Assembly: GCA_041389725.1 (NCBI GenBank)
Contig: JAWKRG010000011.1
Location: forward strand, 249,001-313,000
Reading direction: 5' to 3'
Origin: Polyangiaceae bacterium
GTDB taxonomy: Bacteria > Myxococcota_A > Polyangia > Polyangiales > Polyangiaceae
DNA: 64,000 nucleotides
Shown: positions 34,879 to 42,398 of the stretch, piece after piece
Layout of the letters: every line of letters starts with the position of its first letter
Position numbering within the stretch: the stretch's first letter is position 1
Program-made: the position numbers and the translations under genes
The notes under the pieces: generated by a model
Seen by the model: only the letters and a program-made list of their open reading frames with translations
Database searches by the model: none
What the model was told of the DNA's origin: nothing

Positions 34879-34884
34879 ACGATA
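34879..34884 (-). promoter_or_regulatory. -10-like TATCGT, leaderless start at 34872
   Basis: TATCGT, GAGTTC, then ATG 34872; six-base spacer, no Shine-Dalgarno. Confidence 0.5.
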
Positions 34885-34977
34885 CCGCGCCGCCGGCCCG
34901 CTGCCCAGGCCCTTGCCGAACCAGGCGCACGGACAGGGAGCACGACCTTCGGACCGCTTGTCGATCCCGACACACTC

Positions 34978-36024
34978 TCATCCGCCACGGACGCAGAGTG
35001 CCGGGTTTTCCTCGCCTTTGCTGCGCAGGAGCGGAGTGTAGGCGCCGAACCTGACGGTCCAAGCGTCCGCAAGGCCATCGCGCAGCGGCGTTGACGTCCA
35101 GTGGAAGGCCTTCTCGTCGGTATCGAACAAGCTCTTGTCGATGCCTTCTACGCGCGAACGGTCGAGCAGGGACGCGAGCTCCTTCACGCTGGGCAATCGC
35201 CAGTCGGTCTTGCCGTAGAGGTTCAGGCTCGCACAGTGGTTCAAAGCGTCGATCCAAGGTCGCTTGAGGCCGTCGGACTTGCGCAGCCACACGAGGCGCG
35301 TCCGCGTGTCCCGTACGAGATCGGTGCAGGCGGTGACCGGCTGCAGGCCCCCGTCGATGGATCCTTTCACGCAACGAAGATGGAAAGCCGCGCCGTCATT
35401 GACCGTCATGTAGCTTCCCGTCGCGAAATCCAAAGCGAAATGCCCGGCGCCTCCCACGGTGGAAGTCGTAATGGTGCCCGTGGCGTTGCCGCCGGGCGCG
35501 AATTGGAAAGCGCCATCCAACAGCGGACTTGCTCGCCCGTAGTCAGCGATGCTCAGCACCTCGAGCAAACTCGGCACGTGAAAGCCTGCGCCTAGGCTGC
35601 TGCAGGTGGCCTCCGCGTTGCCCCAGAACGTCGTCTTGGCCGTCTTCTGCCAGACCAGACTCGTGACGGAGTCCGTGAGCGTGTCGATACTCATCGATGT
35701 GTACTGGGGAACGTTCAGGCGCACCACTCCGTCTTGACGGTCGCTGCGACCATCGCAGGAAACGGCGCTGCTCGAGTCCGTGCAATACGCCGTGGGCGAG
35801 TCGGGAAACGGCGCTCCAAGGGCGTCCGCGCAGCTCGCGCCCGCATCACTGCCCGCTACTCCGCTTCCACCGCCGCTGCTCGCACCCCCGCTTCCCGACG
35901 TGCCGCCACCGCCGGCAGCGCCGGCAGTGCCAGCGCTCGAGCCGTCGGGAGCGTTCGCGGCAGAGAAGTCATCCCCGCCGCATCCGACCAACAGCGAGCA
36001 GAGCAGCAAAGATAGCGCGCGCAT
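34978..36024 (-). CDS. lipoprotein with DUF1566 (Lcl-like) domains
   Basis: 348 residues from ATG 36024. Signal ending LLLCSLLVGC, a Gly/Ser/Ala spacer to about residue 60, then two DUF1566 repeats. The first reads DSVTSLVWQKTAKTTFWGNA...FHVPSLLEVLSI. The second reads TRTRLVWLRKSDGLKRPWIDAL...DWRLPSVKELASLLD...FHWTSTPL. DUF1566 is found in Legionella Lcl, a collagen-like adhesin, and in many surface proteins. A role in adhesion is only inferred. TATGCT lies six bases before the ATG. Confidence 0.82.
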   Translation of the reverse strand: MRALSLLLCSLLVGCGGDDFSAANAPDGSSAGTAGAAGGGGTSGSGGASSGGGSGVAGSDAGASCADALGAPFPDSPTAYCTDSSSAVSCDGRSDRQDGVVRLNVPQYTSMSIDTLTDSVTSLVWQKTAKTTFWGNAEATCSSLGAGFHVPSLLEVLSIADYGRASPLLDGAFQFAPGGNATGTITTSTVGGAGHFALDFATGSYMTVNDGAAFHLRCVKGSIDGGLQPVTACTDLVRDTRTRLVWLRKSDGLKRPWIDALNHCASLNLYGKTDWRLPSVKELASLLDRSRVEGIDKSLFDTDEKAFHWTSTPLRDGLADAWTVRFGAYTPLLRSKGEENPALCVRGG

Positions 36025-36030
36025 CCATTC

Positions 36031-36036
36031 AGCATA
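36031..36036 (-). promoter_or_regulatory. -10-like TATGCT, leaderless start at 36024
   Basis: TATGCT, GAATGG, then ATG 36024; six-base spacer and no Shine-Dalgarno. It supports this ATG over longer open frames upstream. Confidence 0.5.
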
Positions 36037-36166
36037 CACGAACTCGCGGCACCCTTGGCTGGCGCGGCCAGGCTCGTGGCGAAGCTTGCGTCGCGCAGGG
36101 CCCAAGGGACGAGGAGGGCATAACGGCTGGCCTCGCCGGCGTTCGCGCGCTAAGAGAGCCTCCCTC

Positions 36167-38104
36167 GTGCAGGCCCCGGAAGTGACCGCCGAACGCGCCG
36201 ATGCGGCGCAACTTGCCGTCTCACGTTCGCGGGGGCGTCGCACACGCGCGCGTACCTGGCGGCGAGCAACTGCCATCGCGCTGCTCTTGGTGCCGACCGC
36301 GGCCATGGTCTTGGCGGATTTTGGCCGACGCAGTGAACGCCTGATGGCGCTGAGCGGAGAGTATCGCTGGACCTACGTTGCAGCTGTCGCGGAGAGCCTA
36401 TTCGTGTGGGGCCTGTTGCTCTACGCGGCCAGTCGGCGCCGCGGTGCCCTGCGCTGGGTCGCCGCGGTGTTGTTCGTCTTCGCGCTCACTTTCACCTACG
36501 GCGGACAGAAGTACTTCTTCGATCAGTACAACGCCTACTTGAATGTCGACGTGTCCTTGTTCGCATCGAACTTCAAGGACAGCGTGATCAATCAGCTGTT
36601 CGCCGATATCGGCAACTACCTATGGGCCAAGTTGCCACCGTTCTTGGTGGCCATCGGGTTGATCTTCGTCAGTCGCCGCATGATTCGCCCGCCGCGCCTG
36701 CGCGCGCGCGTCGCTGGCGTGCTCGCACCCTTGCTTCTCATCGGGGCGTTCTTCATTCCCACCCAGCATCGCCACATCCAGGCCAGCACTCCGGACGTGC
36801 TCTATCTGAACGCTGTTGGTGGCCTGATCCGCACTCAGCTGGGGCTGACCGACCAGTCGAACCAGATGCGTCCGCGTGCACGCCAGTCGCTGCCAGTCCC
36901 CGCGCTCAGGGTCAAGGGTGGTCCCCAGCGCAACGTGGTCTACGTGCTGCTCGAGAGTGTGCGCGCAGACGCCACGTGCATCGAGTTCGATCCGGCGTGC
37001 CAGCGGACCGGGTCGAGTAATCGCCTGATGCCGGAGCGCTTTCCTTTCACGCAGATGCGCTCAATGGCCTCCTGCACGGCCATTTCTTTGGCGGTCACCT
37101 GGTCCGGCCTGGCTCCCAACGAAGACCGAGACACGCTCCACACCTGGCCTCTCGTCTTCGACTACGCCCGCGCCGCGGGCTACGACACGGCCTACTGGAC
37201 TAGCCAGAACATGCTGTTTGGCAACGCCCGGCTGTGGGTCAAGAACCTGGGTGTGAGCAGCTTCGTCAGCGCCACTGAACTCGAGCCGACGTCAGACTTG
37301 GACATGGGCGCTCCCGAGGGGCTGCTGGCTGACCACGTCAACGAGCAGATCGGCAAGTTAAAGGAGCCCTTCTTCGCCGTCGTGCACTTCTCCAACGTGC
37401 ACTACCCGTATCACGTCGACGCGGACCTGCCGCAGCCCTTCCAGCCGGCAACCACGAGCAAGGCGCCGGATCAGAACGGCTCTTTCTTCAATCACTATCA
37501 GAACAGCGTGTACCAGCAGGACATGCACCTGGCCCGCATTCTCGAGCGGATTCGCAACAGCGATCTCGGCAAGCGCACCGCCATCGTCTACACCAGCGAC
37601 CACGGGGAGGCGTTTCGTGAACACGGCCAGATGGGCCACACCTTCAGCATCTTCGACGAGGAGATCCATGTGCCGACGTGGATCTGGGCTCCCCCCGGGA
37701 TCTTGACCGAGGCCCAGAAGCAGAGCCTCGCGAAGAAGCGCGACGACTACGTGTATCATGTGGATGTCGCACCAACGTTGATCGACTTGCTGGGCGTCTG
37801 GGACGATCCCGGTCTCGACAAGTACAAGACGAAGATGCCCGGCCACAGCTTGCTGCGGCCGGAGCTCACTACCCAGGCACTGCCCATGACGAATTGCGCA
37901 GGGGTGTGGAGCTGTGCTTTCGAGAACTGGGGCTACATGAAGCGCAACATGAAGCTGGAAGCGCGAGCTTGGGACACCGGCTTCCACTGCTACGACGTGC
38001 AGGCCGACCCCCTGGAGCAAACGAATCTCGGACTGGAGGCGTGCTCGGAACTGCACCAACGCACCCTCGAGACCTTTGGGCGTTTGCCCGGTCGCAAGAA
38101 GTGA
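36167..38104 (+). CDS. membrane sulfatase-fold enzyme (EptA/LTA-synthase superfamily-like)
   Basis: 645 residues from GTG 36167. About five hydrophobic helices at 35-225, then a periplasmic sulfatase/alkaline-phosphatase-fold domain (PF00884 type). NVVYVLLESVRADAT holds the first metal-ligand Glu, SMASCTAISLAV the probable catalytic Thr or Ser, and VYTSDHGEAFREHGQMGHT the DHGE and His ligands. Five membrane helices plus this domain is the layout of phosphoethanolamine and glycerol-phosphate transferases, so it may modify lipid A or another envelope glycan. The exact substrate is unknown. Confidence 0.8.
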   Translation: MQAPEVTAERADAAQLAVSRSRGRRTRARTWRRATAIALLLVPTAAMVLADFGRRSERLMALSGEYRWTYVAAVAESLFVWGLLLYAASRRRGALRWVAAVLFVFALTFTYGGQKYFFDQYNAYLNVDVSLFASNFKDSVINQLFADIGNYLWAKLPPFLVAIGLIFVSRRMIRPPRLRARVAGVLAPLLLIGAFFIPTQHRHIQASTPDVLYLNAVGGLIRTQLGLTDQSNQMRPRARQSLPVPALRVKGGPQRNVVYVLLESVRADATCIEFDPACQRTGSSNRLMPERFPFTQMRSMASCTAISLAVTWSGLAPNEDRDTLHTWPLVFDYARAAGYDTAYWTSQNMLFGNARLWVKNLGVSSFVSATELEPTSDLDMGAPEGLLADHVNEQIGKLKEPFFAVVHFSNVHYPYHVDADLPQPFQPATTSKAPDQNGSFFNHYQNSVYQQDMHLARILERIRNSDLGKRTAIVYTSDHGEAFREHGQMGHTFSIFDEEIHVPTWIWAPPGILTEAQKQSLAKKRDDYVYHVDVAPTLIDLLGVWDDPGLDKYKTKMPGHSLLRPELTTQALPMTNCAGVWSCAFENWGYMKRNMKLEARAWDTGFHCYDVQADPLEQTNLGLEACSELHQRTLETFGRLPGRKK

Positions 38105-38114
38105 GCGGGGCGGG

Positions 38115-38155
38115 GTGCCGAGTCGAGCCCTGCCGTCGAATCAATGACTCGGCAC
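38115..38155 (+). promoter_or_regulatory. perfect 10-bp inverted repeat upstream of nadA
   Basis: GTGCCGAGTC (38115-38124) and GACTCGGCAC (38146-38155) with a 21-base loop, between the sulfatase stop and the nadA start. It can form a hairpin that ends sulfatase transcription, or serve as an operator or leader structure for nadA. Confidence 0.45.
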
Positions 38156-38192
38156 ACTGGAAAGGAGAAGCGAGTCGTCCTATGACCTCGCG

Positions 38193-39632
38193 GTGTCCAG
38201 CTTTCCATCGCTAGTCATCCACCGGGACCGCTTCGAGGCTCGAGGCACCTTCGCCGAGGCTCAGGCCGCCTTTCTGGATCCGGATCCCGAGGAAGTGAGG
38301 CGTCTGGAAACGCTGCTGCGCGCCACCCACGCCGGAATCGTGGCCCACTTCTACATGGACCCGGAGCTGCAGGGCGTGCTCACGGCCGCGGACCATCCTC
38401 ACATCGCCATCTCCGACTCCCTGGCCATGGCTGACAGCGCGATCGGGATGGTGCGAGCCGGCGCGAAAGTCATTTTGGTGCTGGGCGTCGACTTCATGAG
38501 CGAAAACGTGCGCGCCATGCTCGACGCCGCCGGCCATGCCGACGTTCCGGTCTACCGCGTGGCCGACAAGCCGATCGGCTGCTCCCTAGCCGAATCCGCC
38601 GAGTCCGACGCGTACATGGCCTACTTGAGTCAAGCCGCTGCGAGTGGGCCCGCGCTGCACGTGGTGTACATCAACACCAGCTTGGCCACCAAAGCGCGCG
38701 CTCACGCGCTCGTGCCGACCATCACCTGCACCTCGAGCAATGTGGTGAGTACGGTGTTGCAGGCGTACGCGCAGGTCCCGGGGCTGTCGGTGTTCTTTGG
38801 ACCGGACAGCTACATGGGGCAGAACTTGCAGGACCTCTTCGAGTCCCTAGCGGAGTTGGGAGACGAAGCAGTTCGGTCCGTGCATCCAGCCCACACGGCG
38901 CAAACGCTTCGGGCAGCGCTCGAGCGCTTTCGCTTTTTTCGACAGGGGACTTGCGTCGTTCACCACATGTTCGGAGCAGCGGTCGCGGAGCGCGTACAGG
39001 CGCAGTATTCCCATGCCCACGTGACCGCGCATCTGGAGGTGCCAGGCGAGATGTTCCGCATCGCGCTCGATGCTCAGCGCCAGGGCCGCGGCGTGGTCGG
39101 GTCCACCAGCGACATCCTGAAATACATTGGCAGCCGGGTCGATCGCGAGCTGAGCGCGGGGACCTCCGAGCGCGTCAGTTTCGTTCTGGGCACCGAGTCC
39201 GGGATGATCACGTCCATCGTCGACGACGTTCGTCGTCGACTTCGCGCTGCACCGCAATCGGAGCTCGCCGTCGAGATCGTTTTCCCCGTCGCAGCAGAGG
39301 CCATCACTGCAACGCTTGGACACGAGCTGGCAGTGGTCCCGGGGGTCGCTGCGGGCGAAGGCTGCTCTACGGAGGGCGGCTGCGCGAGTTGTCCTTACAT
39401 GAAGATGAACAGCCTGGACGCGACCGTCGCGCTACTCGAGAGCTTGGACCAATCGGCGGCTGCGCTCCGCAGCTTCTTGCCGCGCAAGTACAGTGAGCAG
39501 ATCCGCGGCAAGTCCGTAGCTGCGCTGGGCGGCGAACCCATCCTTCACATGCGCGCTCTGCAGCAGTCAGGTCGGCTGTCGGACGCGTTGGTGAAGGACA
39601 TCGAAGGGCGCGCCCTTTCACTCCCGGCCTGA
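38193..39632 (+). CDS. nadA: quinolinate synthase NadA
   Basis: 479 residues, longer than the usual 350-370. NadA condenses iminoaspartate with dihydroxyacetone phosphate to quinolinate, the precursor of NAD, using a [4Fe-4S] cluster. The three cluster Cys regions are visible: TCTSSNVVSTV, GTCVVHHMFG and GGCASCPYMKMNSL. VAHFYMDPE and IAISDSLAMA match active-site strands. The GCSTEGGCASCPYMKMN form is that of the larger, plant-like NadA proteins. GTG start without a close ribosome site (AAGGAG lies about 25 bases away), so the exact start is uncertain. No nadB or nadC nearby. Confidence 0.92.
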   Translation: MSSFPSLVIHRDRFEARGTFAEAQAAFLDPDPEEVRRLETLLRATHAGIVAHFYMDPELQGVLTAADHPHIAISDSLAMADSAIGMVRAGAKVILVLGVDFMSENVRAMLDAAGHADVPVYRVADKPIGCSLAESAESDAYMAYLSQAAASGPALHVVYINTSLATKARAHALVPTITCTSSNVVSTVLQAYAQVPGLSVFFGPDSYMGQNLQDLFESLAELGDEAVRSVHPAHTAQTLRAALERFRFFRQGTCVVHHMFGAAVAERVQAQYSHAHVTAHLEVPGEMFRIALDAQRQGRGVVGSTSDILKYIGSRVDRELSAGTSERVSFVLGTESGMITSIVDDVRRRLRAAPQSELAVEIVFPVAAEAITATLGHELAVVPGVAAGEGCSTEGGCASCPYMKMNSLDATVALLESLDQSAAALRSFLPRKYSEQIRGKSVAALGGEPILHMRALQQSGRLSDALVKDIEGRALSLPA

Positions 39633-39675
39633 GCGCGCCGCAATGCCGCGGCGCGGCAACATGCAGGCGGTACCA

Positions 39676-39689
39676 CTGTAGCGCTACAG
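39676..39689. promoter_or_regulatory. perfect 14-bp palindrome CTGTAGCGCTACAG
   Basis: Lies about 44 bases after the nadA stop and 134 bases before the start of the small secreted protein. A fully symmetric site in intergenic DNA suggests binding by a dimeric regulator. It has CTGT-N6-ACAG, not the N8 spacing of the E. coli LexA box. Confidence 0.3.
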
Positions 39690-39822
39690 CTTCACTGACA
39701 GATCCGCCGTCTGCAACAGTGCGCGGATGTGTGCCTCGGTGCGTGCATCCCCCACCGATTTAGCAATTTCAGACACTTACAGCTTGAGCAGGCCGCAGCG
39801 TTCAAGCACCATAAATCTAGCC

Positions 39823-40233
39823 GTGACTCTGCTTCGCATCACCGTTGCTCTCGCCGCGCTGTCCTTCAGCGGGGCGGCCTATGCCGAGGGTGAAGCGAAG
39901 CCCTTCGAAGTCACGGTTCCCGAGCAAGTTCCCCCAGCGCTCGCGTTGCCTGCGACCCGCGTGGCGAACGCTGACGCGACGGCCGACGCCGCCCCCCAAC
40001 AGCGCAAGGCACCTGCGGTGCGTCGTGGTTGTGCGAGTGCCAGCTGCAGCTACCGTTCACTGCTCGGTCACCTAGTGATCACTCGAGATCTGGCGCTCCC
40101 CGGCACCGAGACCGTCGCCGTGAGGTTGCTGCCGACGTCTAGTGCCTTGGCCGGCGACAGTCGTTCGCCCATCGTGCTCCGCCCGCGTCTCGAAGACTCG
40201 GGATACGGTTTCAATCTGGCGGCCCGCTTCTGA
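39823..40233 (+). CDS. small secreted protein of unknown function
   Basis: 136 residues from GTG 39823, where a signal peptide begins (TLLRITVALAALSFSGAAYA, cleavage near 22). The mature part has two Cys in RRGCASASCSYRS and ends LRPRLEDSGYGFNLAARF, a C-terminal aromatic that could indicate outer-membrane association. No family recognised. An in-frame ATG at 39727 would add a non-signal N-terminus. ATAAAT lies six bases before the GTG. Confidence 0.6.
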   Translation: MTLLRITVALAALSFSGAAYAEGEAKPFEVTVPEQVPPALALPATRVANADATADAAPQQRKAPAVRRGCASASCSYRSLLGHLVITRDLALPGTETVAVRLLPTSSALAGDSRSPIVLRPRLEDSGYGFNLAARF

Positions 40234-40288
40234 GCGCACCCCATCCCCCTGCCAACCGCTTCGCGTGAGGTGGCGGACGCCTTTGTCC

Positions 40289-41284
40289 TCAGGCCGGCGG
40301 CGGGCGATCCCCGGTGGGCACTGCCGCATTGCACTTGTCGGCGAAGTGCTCACCGCTCTTCGCCTGGGAAAGATCCAGCTCGAAGCTCGGGACCTCGCTG
40401 GCGTCGAGCTTGTCGAGCAACTCTGCCACCTCGCGCTTGCTCAGTCCCCCACGCTCCAGCGCTTCGGCGCTGAGGGTCTCGCCGTTGCCACGCAGGCCCC
40501 CTTCACTCGAAGCCACCAGTTGGCGCAGGGCATCCAGCTCCATGCGGCTCATGCGTGCGCCGCACACGTCGTAGTCGATCCACGCTTCATATGAGAGGGG
40601 CGCGACTCGACGGAGCATCGCGGCCATCAGTCGGCCGTACTCCTGGATCTCCCACTGGGCGTGGCGGTCCACCCGCAACTTGAGGAAGTGCATCAGATTG
40701 TGCAGATCGATCTTCCAGTACCATTGGGTGTAGGTGGAGAGGGGGAGATCGATGCGCGCCAACTCGCGGGCGAAGTCGTGGCTGGTCATCCACTCGTAGG
40801 CACCGGCGCTCGCCTCACGGATGTGATTCCAGCGCGCAACAGCCTCGGCGTAGTCGGACTCTGCGACCGGATCGCCGCTGCGGCCCTGGTTGTTCTTGCG
40901 GCTCTGGGTCTGTAGTTGATCCGGCTCGGGAGTGTAGAACAGCAGCGGCATCAGCGAGTAGCGACCGCTGTACTCGTTTACATTTGCGGTTCGATGGCGA
41001 ATCCACTGTCTCGCCACGAACATGGGCATGCAGCAGTGGAACTTCAGCTCCACCATCTCCGAGGGAGTCGTGTGCAAGTGGCGTCGCAAGTAGCGCAACA
41101 ACCCACGAGTCAAGCTGGCCTTGCGCGTGCCGTAGCCGTAGCTGACACGCGCGGCTCGCTCGATGCACTCGTCCGTCCCCATGTAGTCGACCAGGGCCAC
41201 GAAGCCATGGTCCAGCACGGGGAAGTAGGCGCCGAGGATTTCCTCGGCGCCCGGGGAGGTGGGCCGCTTGCTGCCACTCATCAA
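40289..41284 (-). CDS. thyX: FAD-dependent thymidylate synthase ThyX
   Basis: 331 residues, at the long end of the family. The diagnostic ThyX motif RHRTANVNEYSGRYS is at 96-110. ThyX makes dTMP from dUMP using FAD, NADPH and methylenetetrahydrofolate, releasing tetrahydrofolate rather than dihydrofolate. TYTQWYWKIDLHNLMHFLKL gives the substrate-binding helix with the conserved HNLxHF. The start overlaps the asd stop (ATGA), so the two are co-translated. About 60 C-terminal residues beyond the core are not recognisable. Confidence 0.93.
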   Translation of the reverse strand: MMSGSKRPTSPGAEEILGAYFPVLDHGFVALVDYMGTDECIERAARVSYGYGTRKASLTRGLLRYLRRHLHTTPSEMVELKFHCCMPMFVARQWIRHRTANVNEYSGRYSLMPLLFYTPEPDQLQTQSRKNNQGRSGDPVAESDYAEAVARWNHIREASAGAYEWMTSHDFARELARIDLPLSTYTQWYWKIDLHNLMHFLKLRVDRHAQWEIQEYGRLMAAMLRRVAPLSYEAWIDYDVCGARMSRMELDALRQLVASSEGGLRGNGETLSAEALERGGLSKREVAELLDKLDASEVPSFELDLSQAKSGEHFADKCNAAVPTGDRPPPA

Positions 41285-42276
41285 AGAATCTCCGCGATCT
41301 GTACGGCGTTGAGTGCCGCGCCCTTGCGCAGATTATCGGCCACCACCCACAGGTTGATGGCCCCGCTGACGCCCAGGTCGTCCCGCACGCGGCCCACGTA
41401 GACGGGATCCGTGTCGGCTGCGGCCAGGGGCTGTGGCTCTTTGCCGGGGACGTAGTCGCCTTCGAACAGCGTGATACCGGGCGCGCCGCGCAGGAGCTCA
41501 CAGGCCTCCTTGGCACTCATCGCGCGATGGAACTGCACGTGCACGGACTCCGAGTGCCCCGTCACCACCGGTACACGCACGCAAGTGGGAGTCACGGCGA
41601 TGCTCTCGTCCTCGAGGATCTTGCGAGTCTCGTTGACCATCTTCAGCTCCTCTTCCGAGTAGCCGTGCTCGCCTGCTTTCCAATCGGAAACCAGATTGCC
41701 CGCCATCTGTGCGGGAAAGACCTTGGCCGTGGGCGTGCGCCCGGCGGCGAGGTCGGCAATCTGACTCTTGAGTTCCTCCACTGCCGCATGTCCCTTGCCG
41801 CTCGTGGCCTGATAGGTAGAGACCACGACATGTTTGATGCGAGCAGCCTTGTGCAGAGGCGAAAGGGCGACGACCATTTGAATGGTGCTGCAGTTGGGGT
41901 TGGCGATGATGCCCTTCGGGCGCTGCTGTGCGGCAGCGGGATTGACCTCGGGCACCACCAAGGGAACCTGCGGGTCCATGCGCCAAGCGCTCGAGTTGTC
42001 GATCACCACGGCTCCAGCCTTTGCCGCGATCGGTCCGTACTCTCGCGACACGCTCGCCCCCGCGCTGAATAGCGCCACGTCAACGCCTGCGAAGCTGTCC
42101 GGCCCCAGCAGCTGCGCCTCGACTTCGCCGCCCCGGAACGCCAACTTTTGCCCGGCGGACCGCTGCGAGGAAAGCGGCACGAGCTTCTTCACGGGGAAGG
42201 CCCGGCGTTCCAAGGTCCGCAACATCTCTCGACCCACCGCCCCGGTGGCACCCACCACGGCAACGACTTTGCTCAT
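41281..42276 (-). CDS. asd: aspartate-semialdehyde dehydrogenase
   Basis: 331 residues. NADP-binding GATGAVGREML at 9-19, the catalytic Cys129 in ANPNCSTIQ and the substrate loop STYQATSGKG. It reduces aspartyl phosphate to the semialdehyde, the branch point to lysine, diaminopimelate, threonine and methionine. CAGGAG lies before ATG 42276. The frame continues to 42399, but the extra residues are not part of the family. First gene of a two-gene unit with thyX. Confidence 0.94.
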   Translation of the reverse strand: MSKVVAVVGATGAVGREMLRTLERRAFPVKKLVPLSSQRSAGQKLAFRGGEVEAQLLGPDSFAGVDVALFSAGASVSREYGPIAAKAGAVVIDNSSAWRMDPQVPLVVPEVNPAAAQQRPKGIIANPNCSTIQMVVALSPLHKAARIKHVVVSTYQATSGKGHAAVEELKSQIADLAAGRTPTAKVFPAQMAGNLVSDWKAGEHGYSEEELKMVNETRKILEDESIAVTPTCVRVPVVTGHSESVHVQFHRAMSAKEACELLRGAPGITLFEGDYVPGKEPQPLAAADTDPVYVGRVRDDLGVSGAINLWVVADNLRKGAALNAVQIAEIL

Positions 42277-42386
42277 GACTGCACTCCTGTGAGCCCGCAA
42301 GGAAAAGGCACGGGCTCGGATTCCGGGAACGCTATGCGCGCCGCGCGGGATGCGCAAGTTGTCGTCATGGCGCACCTGATTCGCGC

Positions 42387-42392
42387 TACCCT
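42387..42392 (+). promoter_or_regulatory. -10-like TACCCT, leaderless start at 42399
   Basis: TACCCT, CGGGCA, then ATG 42399; six-base spacer, no Shine-Dalgarno. Confidence 0.5.
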
Positions 42393-42398
42393 CGGGCA

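Noticed and set aside
38105..38192. NAD+-sensing riboswitch before nadA
   Set aside because: A hairpin is present, but I could not identify the conserved bases of the nadA motif, which is described mainly from Acidobacteria.
38182..38214. Ten-codon leader peptide overlapping the nadA start (ATG 38182)
   Set aside because: Ribosome site is too far (about 14 bases) and the peptide shows no regulatory codon run.
39676..39689. CTGTAGCGCTACAG as a LexA (SOS) box
   Set aside because: Spacing is CTGT-N6-ACAG, not N8, no SOS gene follows, and Myxococcus LexA sites have a different consensus. Kept only as a generic palindrome.
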